Notes: generated from the sequence alone by a model not told the origin. A stretch of DNA of 64,000 nucleotides from Solitalea longa (GCF_002920915.1 NZ_PQVF01000009.1:1-64000), one strand, 5' to 3'. Shown: positions 24,666 to 33,896, counted from the first letter of the stretch. Made by a program: numbers and translations.

Positions 24666-26000
24666 GTGAAGCTATTAACAAAACTCACTCTCTTTATCAC
24701 GCTTTCGAAATTGGTGATCGTGGCCTTATTTGTTGCCCTATTACCAACTCTGATTGAGAATATTGCTTTTCAGTATACCAATTATTACCTGCGTGAACAA
24801 AAGGATAAAGTAATGAGCGTTGTTAACCGCAATGGCGTTGATTTTTACCTTCAGGGCGACAGCAGTTATGGCAGCTATACCATGCTAAAGGAAGAGTATA
24901 TCTCTCTTGAACCTGCCCAACAACAAACCAAGCGCGACACTATAGAAACCACCCAACGGATTGTTGAAAGAGATACTTTAAATTACAGGGTGTTGAGCCA
25001 TACGTTTAACTATAGCCACAAAAACTATATTCTTGAAATTGGAAAAACAACCTCTTCTATAAACCAATACAATGATGATCTGCAAAGGGTGGCGCTGTAT
25101 GTATTAATTACCCTTGTGATTATTACCATCGTTATTGACCTGGTATTCACCCGATTTTTACTTCGGCCATTGGGTCTGATCATTAAAACTAAATTGTTAA
25201 ACAGGCGGTTCCCTTTTAAAGAACAACCTCCGGCTATTAAAACCACCACTGTTGATTTTAAGCTTTTGGATGATTCATTCATTAAGTTAATGGACCAAAT
25301 ACACGAAACTTTTGAAAAGGAACGTGAATTTACCGCCAATGCTTCCCATGAGCTAATGACGCCCATCAGTATTTTACAAACTAAAATGGAAAACCTGATG
25401 GTGGAAAGTGAGCTTGATGAACAATTTCAATCGAGGTTATTGGAAATGATGAAAACACTTAGCCGGTTAAAAAAGATTGTTCATTCATTATTGCTGATCT
25501 CGCGAATTGAGAATGAGCAATTCGCCCGCGCGGGTTCTATAGCTGTAAAAACCTTGCTAAATGATGTAGTTGAAGATCTGGATCATCGACTGGAAGAAAA
25601 AGCCTTAACAATAGTGATGAATGTTTCAGATGAAGTGACAATCAATAATATAAACAGTGATTTAATTTTTCAACTGATCTACAACCTGATCAACAATGCA
25701 ATCAGGTACAATAAATCTGGTGGAACAATTGAAATAAATGAAGTGTTTGAAGTCGATAGTTATTCTATCAACATAAAAGACACCGGTATTGGCATACCAG
25801 AACATGAACTTTCGACTATTTTCAACCGATTTAAAAAGGCAAACCGCTCGGGCAATGAAGGCTATGGATTAGGCTTAGCCATTGTTAAAAGCATTATTAA
25901 CTATCATAACCTTCAGCTAAAAGTACAATCTGACGTTGGCCAGGGTACTGTTTTCTCAATATTTTTTCCTTTAGAAATGATGGACAGAAGTAACCATTAA
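24666..26000 (+). CDS. Sensor histidine kinase
   Basis: A 444-residue membrane kinase: helix 1 (about 8-35), a periplasmic segment (about 36-140), helix 2 (about 143-167), then HisKA with phosphoacceptor His228 ('ASHELMTPISIL') and HATPase_c (N box 'YNLINNAIRYN', G1 'DTGIGIP', G2 'GYGLGLAI'). The start is GTG at 24666. It ends 4 bp inside the convergent DUF1801 gene. The stimulus is unknown; the genes before it suggest an envelope signal. Confidence 0.94.
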   Translation: MKLLTKLTLFITLSKLVIVALFVALLPTLIENIAFQYTNYYLREQKDKVMSVVNRNGVDFYLQGDSSYGSYTMLKEEYISLEPAQQQTKRDTIETTQRIVERDTLNYRVLSHTFNYSHKNYILEIGKTTSSINQYNDDLQRVALYVLITLVIITIVIDLVFTRFLLRPLGLIIKTKLLNRRFPFKEQPPAIKTTTVDFKLLDDSFIKLMDQIHETFEKEREFTANASHELMTPISILQTKMENLMVESELDEQFQSRLLEMMKTLSRLKKIVHSLLLISRIENEQFARAGSIAVKTLLNDVVEDLDHRLEEKALTIVMNVSDEVTINNINSDLIFQLIYNLINNAIRYNKSGGTIEINEVFEVDSYSINIKDTGIGIPEHELSTIFNRFKKANRSGNEGYGLGLAIVKSIINYHNLQLKVQSDVGQGTVFSIFFPLEMMDRSNH

Positions 26001-26413
26001 CCATAAAGTTCCTGCATATACCTCATCGATTCTTTCACCATTTCCTTTAGCACTTCAGCGTCAACATCGCTAAGTTTATTGATGTAAATACAGGACTTGG
26101 CGGCTTTATGCTTACCCAACTTTGATAACAGTTCATTTCTTTTTTCTTCGCTAAGCATTACATAAAAACTTATGCTTTGTTTTCGGGGAGAAAAGCCGGC
26201 CAAAGGAGCATCTCCTTCATGTCCACTTGCATATTTGTAATGATAACTACCAAACCCAATTATAGCCGGCCCCCACATGGTGGCTTCAAATCCGGTCGCT
26301 TCTTCTAAAATTTTAACCAGCGCATAGCTATCATTGCGCTTTTGCTCATCATCCACCGTATTAATAAAGTTCACAACACTTTCATTGGTAGGAACTGTCT
26401 TTTGTGTTGCCAT
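25997..26413 (-). CDS. DUF1801 (YdhG-like) protein
   Basis: A 138-residue cytoplasmic protein with the DUF1801 pattern: 'DDEQKRNDSYALVKILEEATGFEATMW' (in parts), 'GFGSYHYKYASG' and 'GFSPRKQSISFYVM'. Members resemble small single-domain proteins related to the frataxin-like/Fra-H fold (YdhG) and often occur as stress-associated singletons. Convergent with the kinase gene, 3' ends overlapping by 4 bp. Confidence 0.88.
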   Translation of the reverse strand: MATQKTVPTNESVVNFINTVDDEQKRNDSYALVKILEEATGFEATMWGPAIIGFGSYHYKYASGHEGDAPLAGFSPRKQSISFYVMLSEEKRNELLSKLGKHKAAKSCIYINKLSDVDAEVLKEMVKESMRYMQELYG

Positions 26414-26479
26414 AAGCTAATTTTATATTAAAATACACGTTGTGCGATTTGATTTTAAACGCGATAATTTTCAACGTTA

Positions 26480-26509
26480 GTCAGCCTGAGCGGAGTCGAA
26501 GGCACTGAC
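26480..26509. repeat. Bacteroidota dispersed intergenic repeat
   Basis: GTCAG at 26480-26484 and CTGAC at 26505-26509 flank a CCTGAGCGGAGTCGAAGG core. The same kind of sequence (GCTGAGCGNAGTCGAAG) is known, from memory, as a common dispersed intergenic repeat in Bacteroidota. It lies between the convergent-side DUF1801 start and the AraC gene end. Confidence 0.6.
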
Positions 26510-27373
26510 CTACCCAAACGTTTGCTGATATTTCAACGGGCTTTTACCGGTAATTTCTCTAAAATACTTATGAAAACTGGCAAAATTGTAAAATCCGCTT
26601 TCATAACACACTTCTTTAACGGTAAGCTTATTTTCAATAAGCAGTTTGCAGGCATGACCTACCCTAATTTCGTTAATAAACTGTGTATAGGTTTTTCGGC
26701 TGCGTGATTTAAAGAATTTACAAAATGAATTAGGACTGATCTTAGCCACCGCAGCAATTTCCTTCAATTCAATCTTCTTTTTATAATTGGCAATTGTATA
26801 GTTATAAATGGCTTGGATCCGATCTTTTTCCGATTCGAGGAAATCATATTTAAAGCCCATAGAAACCAAATAACTCACTTCTTTACAGGCGCTGATCTCT
26901 GTTAAAGCCTCCAACAGCAGAATTACCTTGCGGCTATTTTGTGCCTTAACAATCCGCTCTATCAAACTGGCAACATAGTCTTTTGTTTTTCCGGCAATCT
27001 GAATCCCTCGTCCCGCTTGTTCAATCAGCTTTTTTAGCTCCTGATTCTCGGGAATATTTAAAAAATCTGCACCCCAAAAATCCTGTTTAAAGTGTACCAC
27101 AAAAATATCAACCGGATTTTCCGTAGGATTTTCAAAATAGGCCGGATCAAAACGCCAGTAATGAGGCAAATTGCTGCCTACCAAAACCACATCACCCTCC
27201 TTAAAATATTGAATGCTGTCGCCTATAAATTGGGTTCCATTACCTTTTCTGAAATAAATTAATTCAAGTGTTTCATGGTAATGCCATCGATTATTAATAT
27301 CGGGTTGGGTATCATTCCGAGCGCTGAATGACTGCGCCAATCCGGTGGTAACGTTTAAAAGGCAAGGTTTCAT
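26510..27373 (-). CDS. AraC-family regulator, probably of the fucose cluster
   Basis: The 287-residue product (start ATG 27373, MKPCLLNV) has an N-terminal AraC-type cupin ('NRWHYHETLELIYFRKGNGTQFIGD' in parts, 'FKEGDVVLVGSNLPHYW') and a C-terminal double HTH ('ISPNSFCKFFKSRSRKTYTQFINEIR', 'VCYESGFYNFASFHKYFREITGKSP' in parts). It is divergent from fucP with a 230-bp gap, so a role in L-fucose control is likely. An in-frame start 13 codons upstream is possible but less typical. Confidence 0.92.
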   Translation of the reverse strand: MKPCLLNVTTGLAQSFSARNDTQPDINNRWHYHETLELIYFRKGNGTQFIGDSIQYFKEGDVVLVGSNLPHYWRFDPAYFENPTENPVDIFVVHFKQDFWGADFLNIPENQELKKLIEQAGRGIQIAGKTKDYVASLIERIVKAQNSRKVILLLEALTEISACKEVSYLVSMGFKYDFLESEKDRIQAIYNYTIANYKKKIELKEIAAVAKISPNSFCKFFKSRSRKTYTQFINEIRVGHACKLLIENKLTVKEVCYESGFYNFASFHKYFREITGKSPLKYQQTFG

Positions 27374-27603
27374 ATAATCAAAGGCCGAAATAAAATTTAG
27401 CTTTATGCGCAATATGCCGAATTATTCCGATACATTATGACAAAATCGCATAATAAATAGGCAATCAAATAAACTTTTAAATACTACTTATCTCCTTTAT
27501 TTGTGATAACAACAACCAATTTAAATTATATTGAACCAGGTAATCGGAATTAATTATTTCGGATTGGCTGGCTCTGTAACCAAGTATCAACCTAAATCAG
27601 ATT
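27374..27603. promoter_or_regulatory. Divergent control region between the AraC gene and fucP
   Basis: The 230-bp AT-rich gap holds ATTATTCCGAT (27421-27431) and, near fucP, ATCGGAAT (27543-27550) followed by AATTATTTCGGAT, i.e. related half-sites in both orientations. They are candidate AraC-protein sites, about 115 bp apart, as in looping AraC systems. No exact TAnnTTTG promoter was found. Confidence 0.35.
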
Positions 27604-28884
27604 ATGAATATTACAACCGAGCAAAGCATTGATCAGGTAAATTCAAAGAACAAGAGTAGAAGCTACCTGGTTCCTTTAATTCTTATAACAAGTCTTTTTT
27701 TCTTTTGGGGCTTTGTTCATAATCTCGATCCGGTATTGATACCTCACCTGCGCAAAGCATTTCGATTAAACGATCTTGAATCATCATTGGTTGACTTTTC
27801 GGTATTCATTGCTTATTTCGCTATGGCCCTACCTGCAGGTTTCATTATGCGTAAATGGGGTTACAAAAGCGGCATCATCATCGGCTTAGTATTGTTTGCA
27901 ATCGGTTCCTTCCTGTTTATTCCGGCTGCCAATACCATGCAATACGCTTTTTTCCTTGGGGCACTATTTATTATCGCCTGTGGATTAACCTTTCTGGAAA
28001 CTGCCGCGAACCCGTATGTAACCATTTTGGGCCCAGCAGAAACAGCAACCCAACGACTCAATTTCTCCCAATCGTTTAACGGACTGGCTGCATTCATTGC
28101 ACCGGTTATAGGCGGAAAGTTTATCCTATCGGGAAATGAAGTTAATCCCAGCTCCTTATCAGCGACTGAATATCAGAACTACCTGATTCAGGAGGCTTCT
28201 ACTGTAAAATTACCATATACCATATTAGGTGCAGCCATTGTTCTCATCACCATCCTTTTCATTTTCACCAAACTGCCCGACATCAAACATGAGGACGAAA
28301 CCGCCGAAGGTTCAACTATAAGGCAAGCTTTTAAGCATAAGCACTTGCGTTGGGCCGTAATAGCACAGTTCTTTTATGTAGGAGCGCAAGTGTGTGTATT
28401 AAGCTTCTTCATTCGCTTTATTACCGTTTCGGCTCATATGAATGAAAAATCAGCAGCTGTTTATTCAGGTTTTGCAGGACTGGCATTTATGATCGGTCGT
28501 TTTGCAGGGACATCGTTTATGCAGTTTATAAAGCCTAATAAACTACTGATGGTTTATGCAACAGCCAGCATATTATTAAGCGGAATTGCCATTTTTTCCT
28601 CGGGCATGATAACCGTTTACGCACTTATTGGTATTGCTTTTTTTATGTCGATCATGTTCCCTACCATTTTCTCATTAGGAATTGTAGGCTTGGGCAAAGA
28701 CACCAAAATAGCTTCTTCATTATTAGTTATGTCGATAGTTGGCGGAGCCATTTTGCCTTTATTTCTGGGATATATTTCAGATCTAACACATAACATTCAA
28801 TACGGCTATGTGGTTCCCTTAATCTGCTTTATAGTAATACTTTACTTCGGATGGAAGAAATGGGAACCAGAAACCTCGAACTAA
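27604..28884 (+). CDS. fucP: L-fucose:H+ symporter
   Basis: A 426-residue major-facilitator protein with 12 predicted helices. The N-terminal 'FFFWGFVHNLDPVLIPHLRKAF' region (in part) with the conserved Asn and Asp, and 'FLETAANPYVTILGP', are hallmarks of the FucP/GluP sugar symporters. It imports L-fucose with protons. It is the first gene of a six-gene cluster encoding the oxidation pathway below; the next gene starts 34 bp later. Confidence 0.92.
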   Translation: MNITTEQSIDQVNSKNKSRSYLVPLILITSLFFFWGFVHNLDPVLIPHLRKAFRLNDLESSLVDFSVFIAYFAMALPAGFIMRKWGYKSGIIIGLVLFAIGSFLFIPAANTMQYAFFLGALFIIACGLTFLETAANPYVTILGPAETATQRLNFSQSFNGLAAFIAPVIGGKFILSGNEVNPSSLSATEYQNYLIQEASTVKLPYTILGAAIVLITILFIFTKLPDIKHEDETAEGSTIRQAFKHKHLRWAVIAQFFYVGAQVCVLSFFIRFITVSAHMNEKSAAVYSGFAGLAFMIGRFAGTSFMQFIKPNKLLMVYATASILLSGIAIFSSGMITVYALIGIAFFMSIMFPTIFSLGIVGLGKDTKIASSLLVMSIVGGAILPLFLGYISDLTHNIQYGYVVPLICFIVILYFGWKKWEPETSN

Positions 28885-28917
28885 GGCCATCTGATGGTTA
28901 AAGAATAATTATTTGTA

Positions 28918-30561
28918 ATGATGAAAAATCAGGTATTAAGAATACACCCAAACGATAATGTGCTGGTTGCGCTTAAAGACCTTAGCAAGGGTGCTGTTAT
29001 TCATTTTGAAGGTAGCGATTACCTGCTTACCGATGACATTGGAGCAAAGCATAAATTGTTTATGCAAGATATGCGACCAGGTGATGAAGTAACCATGTAT
29101 GGCGTTTTAGTGGGCAAGATTCAATGTGAAGTAAAGAAAGGAAGCCGAATGACCACCGAAAACACCAAACACGCTGCCGAACCTTTTGCCTTTAGAAACA
29201 ACTCTTATAGTTGGAATGCACCAGATGTCCAAAAATTTAACCAGCGAACTTTTAAAGGATATCTTCGCTCAAATGGCGAAGTAGGAACGGCAAATTATTG
29301 GTTGTTCATTCCAACTGTTTTTTGTGAGAACAGAAACCTCGATATTATTAAAGAGGCTCTATACAATGAACTGGGCTATGCCGTTGGTGACAAATACAAA
29401 AACTTTACTCACCAGCTGGTAGAATCTTATAGAGCAGGAGAATCAATAGATGAAATTGACTTTACTACCAGCAGTAGTTCTCCTTCACAACGAATGTTTG
29501 AAAATGTTGATGGGATAAAGTTTCTAAATCATAATGGAGGTTGTGGAGGGACCCGACAAGATGCCAACACCTTAAGTAAGCTATTGGCGTCTTACGCCGA
29601 CCATCCCAACGTAGCAGGTGTAACTGTTTTAAGTTTGGGTTGCCAACATTTACAGGTAGATGACTTCATACGCGATCTGCAATTGCGAAATCCTTCTTTT
29701 GACAAACCCTTATTGATCTTTGAGCAACAGCAAACACAAAGCGAAGAGCAACTAATAAAAGATTCCATTAAGAGCACTTTTTTAGGCTTAATAGAAATTA
29801 ACAAGCTGGTTCGCACCGAAGCACCTCTATCAAAATTATGCATTGGCGTAAAATGTGGTGGAAGTGATGGTTTCAGTGGTATTTCTGCGAATCCGGCAGT
29901 TGGGCATTGTGCCGACCTTTTGGTAGCATTAGGCGGCAAGGTTCTTCTGGCTGAGTTCCCTGAACTTTGTGGGGTTGAGCAGGAAATGATCGACCGTTCG
30001 ATAGACCGGCCCACTGCTGAAAAGTTTATCCGCTTAATGACTGATTACGATAAGCTGGCACATCAGGTAGGTTCGGGTTTTTATATGAACCCTTCGCCGG
30101 GAAATATTAAAGACGGATTGATTACCGATGCGATAAAATCGGCGGGAGCAGCACGTAAAGCAGGGCTATCACCTGTTGTGGATGTTTTAGACTATACTGA
30201 ACCGGCCACGAAACCAGGCCTTAGTTTGGTTTGCACACCGGGAAACGATGTGGAAGCAACTACAGGTAAAGCTGCTTCGGGCGCTACCTTGATCTTATTT
30301 ACTACCGGTTTGGGCACTCCAACCGGAAACCCGGTTTGTCCGACCATTAAAGTTGCTACTAACTCGAACCTTGCAAAACGCATGGCCGACATTATCGACA
30401 TCGATACCGGGCCAGTAATTGAAGGCGAAAAAACCATTGCCGAAATGGGTGAGGAAATTATGGAGTATTGCATTAAGGTGGCAAGTGGGGAGGAAATTCC
30501 GAAAGCAGTTCAATTAAACCAAGATGATTTTATTCCATGGAAAAGAGGTGTGAGCCTTTAA
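28918..30561 (+). CDS. UxaA-family dehydratase, candidate L-fuconate dehydratase
   Basis: The 547-residue protein has the SAF domain at the N-terminus (about 1-80) and the large UxaA/altronate-galactarate dehydratase part with conserved Cys/Gly motifs 'NHNGGCGGTRQD', 'LSLGCQH', 'IGVKCGGSDGFSGISANPAVG' (in part) and 'ELCGVEQ', expected to bind iron or another divalent metal. In known oxidative fucose pathways the dehydratase belongs to the enolase superfamily; here this enzyme sits in the expected position, so L-fuconate is the inferred substrate. An altronate-type substrate is the alternative. Confidence 0.85.
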   Translation: MMKNQVLRIHPNDNVLVALKDLSKGAVIHFEGSDYLLTDDIGAKHKLFMQDMRPGDEVTMYGVLVGKIQCEVKKGSRMTTENTKHAAEPFAFRNNSYSWNAPDVQKFNQRTFKGYLRSNGEVGTANYWLFIPTVFCENRNLDIIKEALYNELGYAVGDKYKNFTHQLVESYRAGESIDEIDFTTSSSSPSQRMFENVDGIKFLNHNGGCGGTRQDANTLSKLLASYADHPNVAGVTVLSLGCQHLQVDDFIRDLQLRNPSFDKPLLIFEQQQTQSEEQLIKDSIKSTFLGLIEINKLVRTEAPLSKLCIGVKCGGSDGFSGISANPAVGHCADLLVALGGKVLLAEFPELCGVEQEMIDRSIDRPTAEKFIRLMTDYDKLAHQVGSGFYMNPSPGNIKDGLITDAIKSAGAARKAGLSPVVDVLDYTEPATKPGLSLVCTPGNDVEATTGKAASGATLILFTTGLGTPTGNPVCPTIKVATNSNLAKRMADIIDIDTGPVIEGEKTIAEMGEEIMEYCIKVASGEEIPKAVQLNQDDFIPWKRGVSL

Positions 30562-30584
30562 TCCGCTTAATTAATAACAACAAC

Positions 30585-31349
30585 ATGTTCACATTAACTG
30601 ATAAAAAGGCAATTGTTACCGGTGGCGGAAGCGGTATTGGAAAAGCAATTGCAGTTATTTTGGCAAAACAAGGTGCCGAAGTACATATTCTCGAACTTAA
30701 TGCCGAAAATGCAAAGCAGACGATAGCAGAAATTGAAAGCATTGGTAAAAAAGCATATGCCCATAGTTGCGATGTTGCAAACCTTCAGCAGGTGAAAGCC
30801 GTTTTCGAATACATTGGTAACATTCATATATTGATAAACAATGCCGGCATTGCCCATATTGGCAAAGTTGACACTACCGGAGAAGAGGATTTCGACCGGA
30901 TCATGAATGTTAACGTTAAAGGCGTTTATAATTGCTTAAATCAAGCTATTCCGCAGTTACGCAAATCGGGCGGCGGCGTAATTATCAATATGGCGTCTAT
31001 CGCTGCGTTAGTGGGTATTCCTGACCGTTTTGCTTACAGTACTGCTAAAGGTGCGGTGAAAGCTATGACAATGAGCGTGGCAAAAGATTATATTGGCGAA
31101 AATATTCGTTGTAATTCTATTTCACCGGCGCGCGTTCATACGCCTTTTGTTGATGGTTTTCTGCAGAAAAACTATCCTGACAATATTGAAGGGATGTTCG
31201 AAAAACTTTCGAAAACGCAACCAATTGGCCGCATGGCTAAACCTGAAGAAGTGGCGGCTTTGGCACTTTACCTTTGCAGCGACGAAGCCTCTTTTATTAC
31301 CGGCTGCGATTACCCGATTGACGGTGGTTTTACAACTTTGAATAATTAG
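30585..31349 (+). CDS. SDR, candidate 2-keto-3-deoxy-L-fuconate dehydrogenase
   Basis: A classical short-chain dehydrogenase of 254 residues. The NAD site is 'VTGGGSGIGKA', 'NNAG' is present, and the catalytic set is Ser in 'NMASIAA' and Tyr-x3-Lys in 'YSTAKGAV'; the C-terminal 'ITGCDYPIDGG' is typical. I use the ATG at 30585; the earlier ATG at 30537 lies inside the preceding gene. The neighbours (UxaA-like, FAH-like, lactonase) indicate oxidation of 2-keto-3-deoxy-L-fuconate. Confidence 0.85.
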   Translation: MFTLTDKKAIVTGGGSGIGKAIAVILAKQGAEVHILELNAENAKQTIAEIESIGKKAYAHSCDVANLQQVKAVFEYIGNIHILINNAGIAHIGKVDTTGEEDFDRIMNVNVKGVYNCLNQAIPQLRKSGGGVIINMASIAALVGIPDRFAYSTAKGAVKAMTMSVAKDYIGENIRCNSISPARVHTPFVDGFLQKNYPDNIEGMFEKLSKTQPIGRMAKPEEVAALALYLCSDEASFITGCDYPIDGGFTTLNN

Positions 31350-31377
31350 AACATTACACGAACGATTTAAATAAACA

Positions 31378-32238
31378 ATGAAACTTATACGATTTGGCAA
31401 GGCCGGAGAAGAAAAACCGGGAGTGATCATTAACGAGAAATACTTTGATGTTTCTGCTTTTGTAAATGATTATGATGAAAAGTTCTTTGGTACAGACGGC
31501 CTTGAAAAGCTGGAAAAACAGATTGAAAATGCCACTCTTCCTGAAGTTGATCCATCAGTACGCCTTGGCGCTCCTTTAGCCCGTCCTTCTAAAATTATTT
31601 GTGTAGGCTTAAACTATAAGGATCATGCGCATGAAACCAATGCGCCGATTCCTAAAGAACCGATTCTCTTTTTTAAATCAACATCGGCTATTGTTGGACC
31701 TAATGACGATTTAATTATCCCTAAAAACAGTAAAAAAACCGATTGGGAAGTAGAGTTAGCCATTGTTATTGGCAAAAAAGCGACTTATGTTGAGGAGAAA
31801 AACACTCTTGATCACATTGCTGGTTATGTATTACACAATGATTACAGCGAGCGTGAGTTTCAGTTGGAACGTAATGGTCAATGGGTAAAAGGAAAGAGTT
31901 GCGACACCTTCGCTCCTATCGGACCCTTTATTGCCACCAAAAATGAGATAGCCGACGTACATAATCTTCGTTTATGGTTAACCGTTAACGGACAGATGAT
32001 GCAAGACGGTAATACTTCAAACCTGATCTTTAACGTACCTTTTATCGTTAGCTATATCAGCCAGTTTATGACACTTTTACCTGGTGATGTAATTACCACC
32101 GGTACTCCTGCAGGCGTTGGATTGGGACAGAAGCCGGAACCTTGGTATTTAAATCCTGGCGATGTGGTTGAGCTTGGTATTGAGGGATTGGGCAGCAGCA
32201 AACAACAGGTAAAAGCCTTTGAACCTTCTTCAAACTAA
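31378..32238 (+). CDS. FAH-family hydrolase, candidate 2,4-diketo-3-deoxy-L-fuconate hydrolase
   Basis: The 286-residue product has an N-terminal FAA-hydrolase-like domain and the catalytic FAH domain starting 'ICVGLNYKDHAHE', with metal ligands in 'DWEVELAIVIG' (Glu, Glu) and 'YVLHNDYSEREFQ' (Asp), and 'VITTGTPAGVG' near the end. In known pathways this enzyme splits 2,4-diketo-3-deoxy-L-fuconate into pyruvate and lactate. Substrate here is inferred from neighbours. Confidence 0.88.
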   Translation: MKLIRFGKAGEEKPGVIINEKYFDVSAFVNDYDEKFFGTDGLEKLEKQIENATLPEVDPSVRLGAPLARPSKIICVGLNYKDHAHETNAPIPKEPILFFKSTSAIVGPNDDLIIPKNSKKTDWEVELAIVIGKKATYVEEKNTLDHIAGYVLHNDYSEREFQLERNGQWVKGKSCDTFAPIGPFIATKNEIADVHNLRLWLTVNGQMMQDGNTSNLIFNVPFIVSYISQFMTLLPGDVITTGTPAGVGLGQKPEPWYLNPGDVVELGIEGLGSSKQQVKAFEPSSN

Positions 32239-32252
32239 GATCGAAGGATTGT

Positions 32253-33089
32253 ATGGCTATTGATGCTCATGTTCACTTCTGGAAATTCGATCCGGTTCGC
32301 GATAGCTGGATAGATGGGACTATGCAGGTTATCCGCAGAGATTTTTATCCGGCTGACCTCGCTCCTGTTTTTACAGAAAATGGAATAAGTGGTTGCATAG
32401 CCGTTCAGGCCGATCAAAGCGAAGCTGAGACCGAATTTCTGCTATCCCTTGCCCATGAGCATAGTTTTATAAAAGGTATTGTAGGCTGGATCGATTTTAA
32501 GCATGATAACATAGCAAAACGCTTGGCTCATTACAGTTCGACTAAGCTTATCAAAGGCTGGAGGCATATTGCCCAGGCCGAGCCGAGCGGTTTTCTGATA
32601 AATGAACGCTTTCTAAACGGATTATCATTACTGAAACAATATAATTACACCTACGACATTTTAATTCAGCATAAGCAATTAACGGATGCTATTAAACTGG
32701 TTGACAGGCTTCCGGAACAGGCTTTTATCATAGATCACTGTGCTAAACCCAATATAAAAAACAATGAATTGGAGGAATGGAAAAAGCATTTGAAAGTGTT
32801 GGCACAGAATCCTAATGTGTATTGCAAACTTTCGGGTTTGATGACTGAAGCGCAATGGAACAACTGGACACCCGAACAGGTAGTTAAATATATTGATGCG
32901 GTTTTCAATACGTTTGACATTAACCGTATCGTTTTTGCCAGTGATTGGCCGGTAATGCTTTTAGCCGGAAATTATCCACAATGGAAAAAACTGATTGAGA
33001 AATACATGGCACAATTTAATGCCGAGGAACGTGATCTTGTTTTTTCACAAAATGCCACCAGGTTTTATAATTTATATAAAGACAGATGA
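32253..33089 (+). CDS. Amidohydrolase, candidate L-fuconolactonase
   Basis: A 278-residue TIM-barrel metal-dependent hydrolase of the amidohydrolase_2 type: 'IDAHVHFWKF' with the HxH metal site, 'IDHCAKP' and 'FASDWPVM' with the conserved His and Asp. L-fuconolactonases of the oxidative fucose pathway belong to this group. It opens the lactone made by the dehydrogenase encoded next; its 3' end overlaps that gene by 4 bp. Confidence 0.88.
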   Translation: MAIDAHVHFWKFDPVRDSWIDGTMQVIRRDFYPADLAPVFTENGISGCIAVQADQSEAETEFLLSLAHEHSFIKGIVGWIDFKHDNIAKRLAHYSSTKLIKGWRHIAQAEPSGFLINERFLNGLSLLKQYNYTYDILIQHKQLTDAIKLVDRLPEQAFIIDHCAKPNIKNNELEEWKKHLKVLAQNPNVYCKLSGLMTEAQWNNWTPEQVVKYIDAVFNTFDINRIVFASDWPVMLLAGNYPQWKKLIEKYMAQFNAEERDLVFSQNATRFYNLYKDR

Positions 33090-33868
33090 ATCTTAACCTC
33101 GAGAATAAATACATTATAGTAACCGGTGGAGCCAAAGGTATTGGAGCGGCCATTGCCAAAACATTGGCAGTTGAAAAGGCTATTCCTATTATTGTTGGCC
33201 GTAACAAAACCGACAATGAAAATTTAATTGGTCAATTCAAGGCTTTAGGTTTAAAGGCTGATTATGTTACTGCCGAACTAACCAACCCTGATGATTGCCG
33301 GGTAGTAGTTGAAACCGTTTTAGAGCGATACAAAAGAATTGACGGACTAGTTAACAACGCCGGGGTTAATGATGGTGTCGGCTTAGAATCCGGCAATTAT
33401 GAAGCCTTTATGCAGTCCTTACATAAAAACCTGGTGCATTACTATTTGATGGCACATTATGCCTTGCCGGCTTTGAAAGCAAGCAAAGGGTCCATAGTAA
33501 ATATTGGCAGCAAAACTGCCGAAACCGGCCAGGGAGGAACTTCAGCATACGCCGCTGCTAATGGTGGTCGTAATGCGTTAACCCGCGAATGGGCTGTTGA
33601 ATTACTGCCATATGGCATCAGGGTAAATGCGGTAATTGTGGCTGAAGCCTTTACGCCTCTCTATCAAACATGGATCAACACCTTCGACAACCCTGAAGAG
33701 AAATTAAAAAGCATTACCGCTAAAATTCCATTCGAAAAGAGAATGACGAAGGTGGAAGAAATAGCCGACATGGCTGTTTTTTTACTTAGCGAACGATCAG
33801 CACATACAACCGGACAATTAATCCATGTTGATGGTGGATATGTGCATTTAGACCGAGCAATTTCCTAG
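33086..33868 (+). CDS. SDR, candidate L-fucose dehydrogenase, with Tyr-x3-Asn in place of Tyr-x3-Lys
   Basis: A 260-residue classical SDR with 'VTGGAKGIGAAIAK' (NAD site), 'NNAGVND', Ser142 in 'NIGSKTAE' and the C-terminal 'GQLIHVDGGYVHLDR'. The active-site Tyr155 is present, but the following residues read YAAAN, so the catalytic Lys is replaced by Asn159. The segment 'ALTREWAVELLPYGIRVN' and the cluster position match L-fucose dehydrogenase. If functional, the mechanism must use another residue or a changed proton relay. Confidence 0.85.
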   Translation: MNLNLENKYIIVTGGAKGIGAAIAKTLAVEKAIPIIVGRNKTDNENLIGQFKALGLKADYVTAELTNPDDCRVVVETVLERYKRIDGLVNNAGVNDGVGLESGNYEAFMQSLHKNLVHYYLMAHYALPALKASKGSIVNIGSKTAETGQGGTSAYAAANGGRNALTREWAVELLPYGIRVNAVIVAEAFTPLYQTWINTFDNPEEKLKSITAKIPFEKRMTKVEEIADMAVFLLSERSAHTTGQLIHVDGGYVHLDRAIS

Positions 33869-33896
33869 TATAACTGAATAATAGTCTGTGTAAGTA

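Noticed and set aside
30537-30584. Longer start for the fucose-cluster SDR
   Set aside because: The upstream ATG lies in the coding end of the UxaA-like gene and gives a non-conserved leader before the NAD-binding strand.
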